A stretch of 64,000 bases of DNA from Rallus limicola (taxonomy: Eukaryota; Chordata; Aves; Gruiformes; Rallidae): assembly GCA_022605955.1 (NCBI GenBank), contig JAKCOZ010000011.1:8251990-8315989 (forward strand). Direction: 5' to 3'. Made by a program: the position numbers and the translations under genes. The stretch's first letter is position 1. The number at the start of each line of letters is the position of its first letter. Positions 10,833-23,136 of this stretch are shown piece after piece. The notes below the pieces were generated by a model. The model had not been told where the DNA came from, did not search any database, and was given only the letters and a program-made list of their open reading frames with translations.

Positions 10833-12639
10833 GGGAGCCTCTTCTTTGCTTGTGAAGTTGCAGGTGACCTTTGTGTTGTTCCTGGCTTTTTTGCCGCAGG
10901 GCAGGTGTCATTCAGCAGCTTAAGAGCCAGCTGAACATACCAAAAATGTAAATAGCTGTAATGGTTGGTGTCATACAGAGCTACTGAGCAGAGGGAAAAG
11001 AAGCAGATCTATAGAGGTGGAAAGTATAAAACTTGTCATGCACTTTACTAACATAATTACTCTGGTTTCATGTAAATTACATTTTTAACTTGGTTTCCCA
11101 AGCAAATAGCACCTGTGTTCTCTGTCCATCTCTGCTCCCCTAATAGCTTCTGAATCATTTAGCTGGGTTCAGACAGATTTGACAGGAGTTGAGGGCTGAA
11201 AGACTTTGCGAAAATTGGTAGCTGGATAAATCCACACATCTACTGAAGGAAGAGGCGATAGATTGAAAGTGGTAGTAACCTGCTCTGCCTGGTTGTGTGG
11301 GTTGATCATTTAAAACCTTGTATTCGCCAGGGATGGCATGCACACCTCAGGTGTGGTGTTTGGCTGGGGCAGGGAAAAACAGAAGATTTTTGGAAGAATT
11401 TCGTGAGAAATACTAGGAAGAGATTGAGCTGAGAGCATTCTAGGGGATGGTAGGGGAAAGCAGCTCATTAGGGTGAGAAAATACTGTGGATACTGCAGCC
11501 AAGATTTCATTTTTTTTAAGCACATTTCATCTCCTCCTTCTGCAACTTGACTCCTCCTTGTTGAATAGAAGCACCCAGGTTCTCCAAGTATTTGTTTCCA
11601 TAGCATAAACTGATGCTAACTAGCATGGCTGGTGAAGATCATAAAGGTGTTAAGTTGTTGCATGCAGATTTTAAATGTATTTGCCAGGTCTGTGCCCTGA
11701 GTGTCCTTCATCTTAGGTGAAGAGAATGTCTTTCAGGGGTTAGTTCCACAGTCACTTCGAGCGGGTCAAAACTGCGGGTTACTACCAAAGGTGCTGCCTT
11801 GCTTTTTCACTGGTTGCATTTCCAGCACCGTCGTTCCTGAGTTGGAAATAGCTCAGTTGGGGAACTGAAGATGTTGAAAACTACCCCAGAAAAAAATTAC
11901 AATGTTTCAGACAGATTTAGTTCCCTTATCTGTTTTACTGCAGGAACAGTAGTGCCGGCACAAATGAGGTAGTAGAAATGCTATAGCTGGCTTTGGAGGG
12001 AGAAATGGCTTTGTCTGTTAGTGGAAGCTGGCACCTCGTTTTGCTTTTTAAGCCATTGTGGAACTGTGCTCTGTTCTTTCTTGCTGCTTATCTCTGACTG
12101 CAGTTTGGGACTTTGTGACTAAAAACTCCAGAGACTTTCAAGTGGACTGTTCAGTGCCCCTTGGTAAGGAATGTGGAGCTACTGGAAGCAGCTAAATTAC
12201 TGCGGCAGATGTATAGATATCCTGGATGCTGCATAAGAGAGCATAAATTGCTGGTAATAAGTGCTTTCTCAAGGCTTTGAGTTACTTTACGCACAAGACA
12301 TCAGATAGAAGTTTAGGGTTTTGATCATAGAAGAAAAACTTGAAACACGTGCATTGCTTCAAGTGGTTCTTGATACTGCAGGCATAAAATCTAGATCCAT
12401 GGTGATCTTGCCTGCCATGAGAATCTCCTTTGGAATTTCAATCCCCAGGAATTCTTCATGAAATAAAGGTAACCACAGAGAATCTACTGTTTGATGGATG
12501 TGAGCTTTATCATTTAACGACAGAGGATTCACGTTCTCTGATGGACTTTTTAGCCGTGTGGCAGCATATATAAGGATCTTCTTTTCTGCAGCACAAAGTG
12601 AACTTGTTAGCCTCTGCTAGCACTGTACTGCACTGACAC

Positions 12640-12669
12640 TGAATATACTGTAGTATATTCAGTATATTC
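12640..12669. repeat. Perfect 10-base inverted repeat with a third half-site
   Basis: TGAATATACT (12640-12649) is followed after two bases by its exact inverse AGTATATTCA (12652-12661). A further AGTATATTC follows at 12661-12669. It can form a short cruciform or hairpin, or act as a dyad site. Function is unknown. Confidence 0.85.
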
Positions 12670-15600
12670 TACAGAAATATCAAGAGAAACATATCTGGTT
12701 TTACTGCTACATCTTCTCATTAGAGCTTCTCCACATTAAGGCAAGCAAACTTGCTTGTTAATGATTGGCAGTCTTTGAATCTTCTAATGATGTCTGATTC
12801 CTTTTCCAGCTTGTAACTATTGCTATATAGTCTGCAGTTCTGTCACTGTACTGCTGAATTTATGGGACAACAGTGTATACCTCAACTTTGAAGCTTCTGT
12901 ATCGTTCACCCGTCATTTTTAAGATCGGTTTTCCTGAGACCATATTAAATAGAAAGATTTTGCAGAAATACTTCAGGAATCTATGAAGGATTTAGATTTT
13001 TTTTTGTCAGTTTGTATAGTTTTGGGCTTTTTGACTGTCACCGTTCCTTAATATCCAAGAACTGTACCCTGCCTGGGACAGGGTTGGAGTGCACTGCTAG
13101 ATAAGGGTGCTTATTTCACCAGAAGATGCTGTCATCATTTGGGGTGTGTGACTGAGAATCTTAAGGCAGGAACTTGCCAATGGGAGAGAATATCTGACAG
13201 TCTGCTACAGGCTTCATTTTACTTAACACATGCCTGGAGGACTAGTCCTTCTGAAATAAGTACAGAATGAATTTGGTTTTTAATCATGGGAGACCACCTC
13301 TGGGAGAAATGCTGTCTACCTTAAGCTTAGGGATCTTCTGGCTGACCCTTAAGTGTCTCAATGTAGGAATGGAAGAACTGAGAAATCTCACTTGCTACTT
13401 AACGAACTCTAGACTAAGTATGTATTTGGTGATTAATTACATTGTATTACAGCACACTTTAAACTGTGCAGCTTAGGGGAAAAAAAATGGGGACTGGTTG
13501 GTTTTGATACCAACTTCATATGAACCTAAACAAAAGGTTATGTGTGACTCATGGTCAAACAGGTATTTATTATCATTAAAAATTCTGAGTAATGATTTAC
13601 AAAAAAGCAAACCAGAAAGAAGCTAGAAGTGAAGTGAGGATCCCCTTGGCAAATCTGTAGAGGTTATGTGAAGATTATAGAGAGAAGAGTTTAGCAATTC
13701 AGAAGGCAAGTGAACGTATTCATGTGTGAATAATTGGTATTATAATAGTTTGAGTTATAGAAACTCAGTTCTAAAAAGCGGGATTCCTCTGACAATAGTA
13801 TTTCTACAGCCTCTGGCACAAATGCTGCCAAAAGACTGGGTATCAATGGCTAGATTGCAGATGAGTAGTTTTAAAAGGAATAATTGGAAGGGTGTTAATG
13901 CATTAACTTGCAGTTGTATATACTTCTGAGTTTTTGAAATAAAGTGAACTCAGAAGTTTTTCTTCTGTAAATAGCTATCCCGCTCTGTTACTTACTACAA
14001 GCTTCAGTGTGTCATGAATCATACTGATTATAAAACAAAAAGTATGGATTCTACTCTAGCTTGTTTACATTTACAAAATAACAACTTTAAGGTAGGGGAG
14101 AGGGGACTGCAGGCTAAATTTATTTTTTAGCAGCAATCCATTAACCCATTGCTAGCTCCTGCCCATTAGCCCTTAAGTTTTGCATCAGTTTTACCCTGTG
14201 GTCGTTCTTTCTTATTTGAATCATGCTCAACTGTTTTGCAGGATTCAGAGCAATTTTATGTTTCGTGGCCTCATATGACAGCTGCTCAGGTCTGTGGTGT
14301 TCTTGCAGTCATGCTTTTTTGTTTCCAGTAAATACAGTGAGAATCAATCTAGATGATGAAATGTGGTGTTCACTTACACGTTTGGTCATGTGTTTCCTTG
14401 CTTCATTAAACACCCCTTCTACTTGTACCATTCCCTTAGCTTTACTGGGGAAAGTAGCCAGGACACAAAGGCAGACTGATGGTGGGTTTTGGTTTTAAAT
14501 GTTGTTTTCCTTGCTCAGCTTTTCACTCTTCCTAGAGGCTTGTCTGTCTCTGTAAAAGAAGAACCTGTGTAATGGTATTACCAGGAACAAAAATTTTCTT
14601 CTCCCATCCTAAAAGATGTTCCTTTCACAGAGCAGTGCAGCCTTTTTGGCAATGGAGAGGGGATGTTTCGAAGGGGTAGTGTAAATGTGAGGTCTAGAAG
14701 TCTACTTTTGATACGATTAAGAAGGTCAAAACTGGTGAATGGCTTCAAAAGGTGTGTTAGGTTGGGGACTAAGAACCTTCCTGGGGTCCTGAGAATGATG
14801 TGGGCAGTTTTTGTGTAAATAAATTCAAGTGAGAGATTTAGGTGGGTTGATGAAAGCCTAAGGGGAGAAGGCTTCAATGGCTGAGATGGAGGGGTTTGAA
14901 AGCAGGAAGGCTTTTGTCTGAATGATGGAAGGAAAAGTTGGTTCATAGAAGTATAGGGACAAAAAAGAATCACTGGTAACTTGGTGTTTAGAGGTCTGGG
15001 TTGCTCAGGTGATGATGGTAAGTGCCTTACAACAAACAGTGCTAAGAAGAGTCTGGGATGGGAAAACTTGAGCGTTAATAGACTAAGTGTGGGGGAAACC
15101 CAAAAGCAAGTAGATAGTGCTCTTGTCAGCACAAAGGCTAAATGTTTTAGGAGGGCATATTCTGCAGTATCTCGAGATGAAATGCTGTTCTTTCCTCAAC
15201 CATGGGGGTTGGTTGAAAGTATCTTTTTTTTTTTTTTTAAGTACTGTGACATAACACCAGTTTTATGATAATAGCAATGTTTGAACCAAAGCTCTCTTTT
15301 GTGTGCATATTTTAATGAGGTAGGTGAAAATTTCCATGGGTTTCCTGGTTTTGATGCAGTGTAACCCTCAAAACTCTGGGGAGGACATCTTCTGCAGCAA
15401 TTTAGTCGTTGCCTTGTCCTAATTAAAAACAGCAATAAAACCCAACATGTACAACATATGTTTGAATACTACTGCATGAGAGTGAGAGCTCACGTAGACT
15501 TGCTGTCTGTTCTTCAGGAAGGCTTGAAATTTAATGAAATGTGTAATAAAGGATTAATTTCAATTTACTTTAACGTGATTTTTCACGCACTTAGAGATTT

Positions 15601-17329
15601 TAGGAATGTACCTGTGTATTTAGGCAAATTATGGGTTCTCATCCCAGGTAGAGCTTGTAGGGTGGTTAAAAAAGATGCATGAGTATAATGGGCATATATA
15701 AAGTACAATTCATTAATGCAATAAATATCAAATATGTTTGATGTTATATCCGACTCTTAGAGCAAAGTCAGGTAAAAAAGATAAAATCATCATAGCTTGA
15801 AAACTTTAGTCAATTTTATTAATTTATACACTATAGGACATATTCAGTTTCCTTTAAAAGACTTTTACTCCCTTTTTGTGTTTTATTTACTCATCTTTGG
15901 GTCTGAGGCTAAACCTAGTGCCTAATAGGGGATTTTTAAAAATCTTTGAGTGTGTATTTCCATGTTTAGTTTCAGATTTGCTACTTCTACTGATAATGAA
16001 GATCTCCTGTATGGTCTGGGGAAAGGTGACATGAACTCCTGAAAAGTGATGTGAGCAGGTTGTAGTTTGTCATCAATAAAACAGTGTAACTGGCTGGAGA
16101 AAGTGCTATCAAATCTACAAGATAGCTGGAGAAAGAGGATTTTTCCCCTCAAATTTTACACTTCTCAGTAAGAACTGATGGTGTGTTGGGTTTGCATGGC
16201 AAGGTTAAACCAATTTGCAATAATAGATATACACTCTAAGTGAGACTGTGTTTTCATTGCAAAAATGTGACTATCTTTAGATAGCTTTGAAAATTAAAAG
16301 GTTGAGATTTATTCATAATACAGTGGTTAAACTACCTGCTTACATATGCCACTTGTGGGGAGAAAATTCTGAAGTACAATTGTGCTTCTCTGAGCTGCTC
16401 TGATTTAATTCTCAACACTTGTACCTGCGTAGTGCTTGTATCTTCAAAGCAACTTAATGAACACTGATCTTTGCAACTCAGTGTGAGGTTGGCAGGCACA
16501 GATCTAGGACTTAATATCCCATAAATCAAAGCAACCTACAAATACTAAGGACATTATGAAGCTGCTCAACGCAGGAGTTCGTTTCAAAATGGAGGAAAAT
16601 CTGTTAATCTCCATTGGCTGCGATTTTCAATTAGAATCACTTGGCTGCAACTTCAGCAGTTTTGCAAAAATATGAGCACTCTGCATCGTTACTTGAATTT
16701 GAATGTAGAAGCTTCCAGTTTTCCCAATCTTTTCCTTAGTCTTTTGACCTGTGTCTTATTAGTGCTCTTGAAAAGGGCATTGACGAGATTATTAGGTTAG
16801 AATGGTCTTGCTTCTGTATTTCCTGATCATACTGCAAATCTATGGCTTAGTTGTATCCTGCTGCAGATAGGTTAGTGAAAAGGAGGCCCTTTCTGAAAAG
16901 GGTTCACTATGTGATTTTTAAAGGGCATGGGAAGTACACAGAAAAATGAGAAAAGTGGAAAAAGTAAGGATGCAGAAGTAAGGAAAACAGTCACGTGCCC
17001 ATGTTGCTCTGAGTTGCATAATATAGGGGGACAGCACTGGTGCTGAGGTCAATTTAAAGAGTTATGATTCCCTTTCAGCTTACAGGCTCATTGCACAACC
17101 ACAGATGTTTGTGTGGTGTTACTGTAGGCAGGGTTGGTAAGATGATCCAGGCCTAAGAGAGCCTTATTTTTTAAACCCCTTTTTGTCATTGCAATGAACT
17201 TGAGTACAGAGGTGGGAATGAATAGAGGATTGAGGAGGTTTTGCTGATTTAAACAGTGATGATGTCTTTAAAGTGATAATGGATGGAAACTGAAGTGAGA
17301 GGTGCTGACTGTATATAGGGCAAAAAGCC

Positions 17330-17520
17330 TTTTCACTGCTGGGACAAACGTGCGTTGGAATGGGATGCCCATGGAGGTCCTTTAGTCTGTTTGCATGGAA
17401 GTTTTCAATACACGAATCAAGCCCTGAGCAACCTGGTCTGCCTGAATAGCTGTTTTGAGTAGTAGGTTGAACTAGAGACTTCCTGATGCTCCTTCCAACC
17501 TGAATTACTCTATAAATCCA
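17330..17520 (+). repeat. Old CR1 3' fragment
   Basis: A diverged plus-oriented CR1 tail. It shows TTGGAATGGGATGCCCATGGAGGTC (compare TGGAACAGGCTGCCCAGGGAGGT), then CCTGAGCAACCTGGTCTGCC, GTAGGTTGAACTAGAGACTTCCTGATGC and TCCTTCCAACCTGAATTACTCTATAA. The order matches the CR1 3' end, but identity is low and the terminal repeats are degraded. Confidence 0.75.
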
Positions 17521-17975
17521 TGGGTTGCACATGCGTTTGTTTTGTTGCATGACTATTTCATATCACTGATGTTCTGAAAATGGGAATAATGGTCTTAACA
17601 CTGCACTGCACAAATGAGAAAGACTCAGAGCTCTACACCCTTGCTTAGCTGTTTTCTTGTAGTGTTTTACCTACAAACAGGTATATATAAAATCCATTAA
17701 GTAGGAAAGGCTGGCAAGCCTTGCTTGTTTCCCTGGTTTAGAGTAGGAATTGTGTGTGTGACTGAGCGTTCACTCCTTATACTTCTGAAAGTCCTTTGTA
17801 TCTGTAATTTGCTCACTTTGAAATCCAGACAGCTTGCTTTTTTCCTTGAAATGTGAACACATTTGATTGCCTCATACACTACAGCATCTTCTACTATCCT
17901 AGACTGTTGACTGAGAAGTACTTGTGCATCTAAAAGTTTCTCCCCTTTTTTTTTTTCCTTCCCATTGTAATTCAG

Positions 17976-18656
17976 TTCGAATAAGGAGGAAATCAAGGCG
18001 GCGCTCACAGTGGGGCAAAGGCATTATTAAGAAGAGGAAAGTCAATAATTTAAAGAAAGATGAAGATGATGCAAAGTTTGCTGATGATGAAAATCATGGG
18101 GAGGACAGTAAATTGCTGGAAAATGGAGAGTTAGAGATCAGCGCTGACTGCATTGAGGAGAATGGAGAGGAAACAGGAGATCTCTCTATGACAAATGATG
18201 AGTCCTCTTGTGATATCATGGATACAGATGCAGAGCAGAGGCTTAACAATGGGACGTCAGGAAAGGAAAATAATTTTGCATCCACAGAAGAAGAGAGCTC
18301 AAATGAATCTTTGTTAATAACTGACACTATTACCCTGAGAACTGAAAAGGAGTTAAGGAAAGGGGACTGTGTGAATGGAGAGACATCAGCACACAGCTCA
18401 GAGGGTATACCTGTTCCAGCATGTCATAATGGTAAAATGGAATCAATTGATGCTGTTTCACCCAGTTACAACAGTGACAGGTGTAGTAACAAGCAAAAAT
18501 CTTCATCTGAAGATCAGCCAAAGGAGAAAATGGAAGCTTCCAGTGAAAGCCAAGGAGCTGATCTAGTGAAAGCTGAGTTACCACATTGCAGCAATAATGA
18601 AAAAACACTACAGAGCACAGACATTGAAACTAAAGATGCTGAAGCAGACAAAGAAG
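17976..18656 (+). CDS. ATAD2B: ATAD2B large coding exon: basic patch and acidic linker
   Basis: This 681-base exon encodes 227 codons. It opens with a strongly basic patch (RIRRKSRRRSQWGKG, then IIKKRK), which looks like a nuclear localisation or DNA-contact signal. A long acidic, Ser/Thr/Asn-rich and probably disordered linker follows, with motifs such as EENGEETGDLSMTNDESSCD and STEEESSNESLL. The acceptor is TTCAG at 17971-17975 behind a long pyrimidine run; the donor is GTATAG from 18657. The exon keeps phase 1 on both sides. The open frame extends upstream into the intron to an ATG at 17924, but that ATG precedes the acceptor and should not be taken as a start. Confidence 0.95.
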
Positions 18657-20229
18657 GTATAGCTTAATTTCTCTCCTTATCTTGTGGTCCAAGTTAGTAA
18701 TTCTATGTTTTTAATTGTAATATGTTAAAATCATTATTATAGGATAATATTTTGTGAATGGCTGTCTATTTATTTAAAACTTTAGTATGCTTACAACATT
18801 TAATTCCCCTATGATAAATTAGAAATCCATTCTTGCTTGCTGCAATCTTATTTTAAGCAAGTAAGGGTGTCATCATACTTGACATTTTCTGTTTATTTTT
18901 TTAGGCTTTGTGGAACATACTGTAAATACTGAGATAAAAATTAAACCATCATTAAAAACTTTAAAAATATTACCAATGCAGATAAATATATGATCTGTGC
19001 TTTAGTCTACGTGTTCTATCCGATTTATATTTTTATCTATTTGATATGTTTTGTCTTATTTTTTAAAAAATATTTATGATAAAAATAGAATGGACATTGG
19101 ATGAATGACCATAGAAATCCAGAATGTATTCCTTTAAAAATACTTCCTTGTAGCAAAGTTAAAACACTTTAACTTGGAGCAAAAGCTAGATAAACTGTTG
19201 TTTACCTAATGGAGAAGGTATCTGGCTTTGGAGTTACAGTCAACATGGTAACAGTGCAGCATAAAGATAACAGAAGGAGAAGGGTGGTGTGTAAAAGAAG
19301 GGGCCGTGTCCTGTGAAGACAAAGACATGCTTTCCTCAGGGAGGAGATATAAAAGCCTTATGTATGATTGCCTTTTTAATTCACTTTTCCAAATTATCTA
19401 AAAGAGTGAAATCTTTACTTCAAAAGTTAGCACTGAGATTTACCAAGAAAATGAGCTGTAATGTAATCTGAATTATGAGAATATCTCTATACAGATGTTT
19501 GTGTTTGTACATACATATTTTCTCTAAGGGTAAGGAGAAGAGTAGACGTAAGGTCCTAAGAATGTGTGCTGTATGTTGTAAGCCTCTACAATTATAAGTT
19601 TAGTAGTTGGATTTTGTATACATTAAGGAAGTTATAATAACAAGAAAAAAGGCATTTTAAATTGATGATGAGGAGAAGAACAGTGAATGAGGCTTGGGAG
19701 AGTGAAGATACAAAAATACTTTGTTCTTCAGAGGGTTGGACAGCAGCTTTAGTACAGAGGTGAAAGTAAACAGAAATGTTTCAAAAACGATTGAAGATTC
19801 AGCAATACAGCAGATGTTAGAATTACCACAGGAATAAAGACATGGGATGCTTTGTAGAGAAAAATGAGGATTTGATTCACTTAGGCAGAGGGAGCGTTAG
19901 CTTAACACCTGAACATCACTTAGAAGCTGTATAATTTGATGTCGCTAAGTGGAAATGTTAACACTGGAAAAAGTCTTTCTGTGATGTTCAGGTTTCTTCT
20001 GGAACCATGGGGTCTAGTTTTAGTTTTAAAGATGACCAAGTTCATGTGTGTTTTTTGAGCTGCACCTATAAACATTCACAGTTCTGTAAATCTGATGAAC
20101 AATGTGCAGCGCTACAGTCGTGCTTGCTTGGTTCTGGAGAACCCGCCAAACCAAACAAGCAAAATCAAGCTGAAGTTGAAGAAACAAGCTGTTCATTTGG
20201 AGGGACTGACATTGTTTTTCAAATTACAG
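18657..20229 (+). other. ATAD2B: ATAD2B intron, 1.6 kb
   Basis: AT-rich intron between donor GTATAG (18657) and acceptor TTACAG (AG at 20228-20229). I see no repeat and no exon in it. The open frame starting at 20007 is intronic up to 20229 and only its end is coding. Confidence 0.85.
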
Positions 20230-20357
20230 GTATATTCAAAAGCAAGAAAACACGGAAAGTCGCTGTGGAACAGTCAAAGCCTGCAAGTTTGGAGCAGGTC
20301 CCAGAGGAACCAGCGGATCCCTTACCCTCTGTAGTGGTTGACCATGACAGACTAAAG
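20230..20357 (+). CDS. ATAD2B: ATAD2B coding exon leading into the C-terminal domain
   Basis: The 128-base exon starts with two bases of a split glycine codon and encodes IFKSKKTRKVAVEQSKPASL, then EQVPEEPADPLPSVVVDHDRLK. The PEEP...VVDHDRLK stretch is a signature of the ATAD2/ATAD2B tail just before the conserved helical end. The donor is GTAATG from 20358 and the exon ends on a codon boundary (phase 0). The first dozen residues differ from the human protein as I remember it but keep the same length and spacing of basic residues. Confidence 0.93.
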
Positions 20358-21482
20358 GTAATGGAACTGAAAAACGATTTGAGCTGTTACTGAAACTGTC
20401 CATAAAAATGCTTCTTTCCTCTGCTACAAAGTAACATTTCATTTATTTTTGACTGCAAACAAATATTAAGGCAGAAGTAACTTTGGAGGATGATTTGTTG
20501 ATCAGTGTCTTTTTGCTGAAAAGTTAATAAAGCTACTGAATCCTTACTGTCCCATCATTACTACTTTTACAAATCCAGTAATGGCACAGCAGTCCACTAT
20601 TTTAATTGCAGGTTTTGCAGGTACTCTTATGTGTTAATTGGACATGCCAGTTACTGAGGAACTGCTGGGTGCCTAGTAACTAGGAGTTAACATCATCTTT
20701 TCCATGCACTTGGTGGAAAGAACTGTTAGTGGATTGGAAAGCAAATTGGAATGTGTGCTGATGTTTTGGCGTCATAGGCTGAACCCCTGCTGGTTAATTT
20801 TCTTTCAGTTTTGTCTCCTTTTAAGCAAAGTTACGATAAACTTTCTGTCTTCTGTTGTAGAAACTAGCTTGACCTGCTATAAAATTTAGAGCCCAGTTGC
20901 TGTGGAGTATAGATGATAATCGCTTTGGAAACAGTAGAAGTGTTTTAAGAGGAAAAAAATCTTCAAATTTACTACCTGCTACTTTGTAGAAGATGCACTT
21001 TTGTTTATGAGCAGTTGTACATGTGGTGTGTGTGTCCCTTTCTTTTATTTTAGCATTTTTCAACATTTGTGAAACTAAAAATGTGGTTCCATTTGGCCCT
21101 TCTTACAATTTCATGTCAATGCAAGCTCTTCAGAACGCCTGCATGACCCATCGAGGCAGTTTTTATGGTTTGCTTTGTCACAAGTATTAACCAAGATGAA
21201 ATATGATTAAGTATCCTTGAAACACAGCTAGCATTGCCCCAGCTGTACTGAGTGTAAAATCTAAGACAAGAAAAAAAAAGTCTGAGTGCAAGCAGAGAAG
21301 TGAAAAGAGACATTCAGTCCTTTTGGATCTACATAGATGTTGTGGCTGTACTCATAGCCAGATGTTTTATGTGTGTGTCCCTCCAAAATAGGGGTCCAGA
21401 AGGAGATTGCATTTCTGATTCATCTTTACAAAATAAAAAATGATAAAAACCCTCTTAACTTTACCTTCTATTGTTCCAACAG
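20358..21482 (+). other. ATAD2B: ATAD2B intron, 1.1 kb
   Basis: A phase-0 intron with donor GTAATG and acceptor TTCCAACAG (AG at 21481-21482). No repeat or gene was recognised in it. Confidence 0.85.
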
Positions 21483-21611
21483 AAACTGCTTGATTTGGTG
21501 GTTGAGAAAAGTGACAACCTGACTGTTGACCAACTTGAAAGATTGTATTCGCTCCTCAGTCAGTGCATCTACAGACATCGTAGAGACTATGACAAATCAC
21601 AGCTTATAGAG
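21483..21611 (+). CDS. ATAD2B: ATAD2B coding exon, conserved C-terminal helical domain
   Basis: 129 bases and 43 codons in phase 0 at both ends, encoding KLLDLVVEKSDNLTVDQLER, then LYSLLSQCIYRHRRDYDKSQ and LIE. This is the most conserved part of the tail in both ATAD2 and ATAD2B: a helical domain with a YSLLSQCIYRHR core. The donor GTGATG at 21612 is a non-optimal but valid GT. Reading through it would add an intronic tail ending at 21722, which is not expected in the normal protein. Confidence 0.96.
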
Positions 21612-22872
21612 GTGATGTTGTACAGTTTCTTCTATTCTTCAGCAGAAGTTTGTGAGACTGGCTTTTCAAGATCTAAGATATCCTATCAATTTACTGTACT
21701 AGCAGACAAAAGCTTTAAATAGACTTTGAGGAAGGTATCCATAAACAGAAAAAAAGTTTAGTGTAGTACTGACTTAAAACCCAGGTTGCTTTTAGTAATA
21801 TTTAGGAAAGGATTAAGACTTTAACCTAAAAGAATAGTGGAAAAAGAGGGGAAAATACAGCAGCACAACGAAACACATGCTAGCAGAGTAAAAGTAGAGT
21901 AGAAGCAATTTCCATGTCTGTGGTATGACTAAGAGTGGATATAAAGAGGCTACAGGCACACTGAGCCAATATTGCTGCAATTGCCCTTCCTTACATTTGT
22001 GTACCTAGGCTCCCCAAAAAATCAGAGCTCTGCTCCATGCAGTTTGCTGATTGTGACTTTCATACAAGACCTTAAAAGTTTACAGACTTTCTCTGGGTTG
22101 CTAAGTATACCCTTGGGAATGCCCAGTACAGCATGATGTAAGGCAGTTGTCTCCTTTGCTGTCATCCTTTGCATCTGAAGCTTTTGCTGTCAGAGACCTC
22201 CTGTCTGTATTCGACAGTAAGTTGGCATAGGCTGGTTGTAATTTTGGCCATAGATTCCCTCCAGCATCATGGTTCTAGCTGGAGAGGCATTTGGATCAGC
22301 TTGCTGAATCACCTGATAACCAGCCCTGCTGAAAAAAGGGCAACAATTGCTAGTTTTCACTTGGATCACTGAACATTTTTCTCCATGAATATTTTACAAC
22401 AAAACCTGGAAAGGCCTTAACATGGGATATTATAGGAGTTCCTGCAAAATACTTTTCCAACCATTTTCATCTGCTATCTTCCCCTAAAAACATGTTGAAA
22501 GTCTGTGCCAAACATTAGGTAGATTAAAAAGACATTTATCCAGCCAGGAGCATGTAGATGTATTTACAGCAGAGTCTTGAATTCACGCAGTGTGCCATCA
22601 CAATGCTTTCTTAATACATATTGAGTACATTAATTATGTAAGTGACCCTTCATACACTTAGATTTTCTCATGGACCATCATTGTAGTGCACTTTTCTGCA
22701 CTGCCAGTTCTTTTACCATATATTGCTAGCAGATAGCAGCAAATAAATAGAAATGTCTGGTTTCTTTGTTTAGATTAAAAAAAAAAGCACCCAATAAATA
22801 ATGACTGTTTATTATAACTTTATTTCTGTCTCTGTCTATTTATGTCTAATGGAAGCTCTGTCTCTCTTGCAG
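21612..22872 (+). other. ATAD2B: ATAD2B last intron, 1.3 kb
   Basis: A phase-0 intron between donor GTGATG and acceptor CTCTTGCAG (AG at 22871-22872). There is no repeat or gene that I recognise. Confidence 0.85.
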
Positions 22873-22914
22873 GAGATGGAAAGAACAGTTCATGTTTTTG
22901 AAACATTCCTGTGA
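22873..22914 (+). CDS. ATAD2B: ATAD2B last coding exon and stop codon
   Basis: The final coding piece encodes EMERTVHVFETFL and stops at TGA 22912-22914. It joins in phase 0 to the previous exon to give SQLIE-EMERTVHVFETFL, which I recognise as the ATAD2B C-terminus. Only 13 residues are coded here; the rest of the exon is 3'UTR. It is too short for an ordinary ORF search. Confidence 0.95.
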   Translation, partial: EMERTVHVFETFL

Positions 22915-23130
22915 ACTCGTCAAGATGGGTGGGTTTATCCTCTCAAACTGCTCACAGGAGAGCAGTCCTCTGAGCCATTCAGTTTCCATTTGCACCAAGT
23001 ATGTGCAGAGCCTTGGTCTTAAGTGCTCTCTCTTTTTCTTTCTGTTGAATTTGGTGCTATTGTCTCAGGTACCTGAAACCAACCAGCCTACAAGAACCAA
23101 ACAGAACTTCATATAATTGTATCTGATATA

Positions 23131-23136
23131 AATAAA
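23131..23136 (+). terminator. ATAD2B: Proximal poly(A) signal AATAAA
   Basis: A canonical hexamer about 220 bases after the ATAD2B stop. If used, it would give a short 3'UTR. Confidence 0.5.

Larger units (their letters stand above)
3621..17975 (+). other. ATAD2B: ATAD2B intron, 14.4 kb, rich in CR1 relics
   Basis: This is the longest ATAD2B intron in the window. It is bounded by donor GTAAGT at 3621 and by a long pyrimidine tract (17938-17968) with acceptor AG at 17974-17975. It carries CR1 relics at 4247-4825, 6807-8050, 8075-8265, 10040-10695 and 17330-17520. It also has a C15-A12 homopolymer pair (5270-5296), a perfect inverted repeat at 12640-12661 and an 11-base tandem repeat at 10811-10832. 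Between these, notably 8270-10030 and 10840-17320, I see no gene. The minus-strand frames of 183 and 184 codons (5202-5753 and 14578-15132) lie in purine-biased stretches and resemble nothing I know. Confidence 0.85.

Noticed and set aside
12575..12600. Promoter-like TATATAAGG box
   Set aside because: No CpG island, no downstream open frame or known exon; an isolated TATA word in an AT-rich intron.
17924..17975. ATG start for a separate 247-codon protein at the large ATAD2B exon
   Set aside because: The first 52 bases are the pyrimidine-rich intron end with the acceptor; the frame is simply open upstream of the exon.
20007..20229. Coding start MGSSFSF before the ATAD2B exon at 20230
   Set aside because: It is intronic. 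The exon begins after TTACAG at 20229 and the splice phases only work from 20230.
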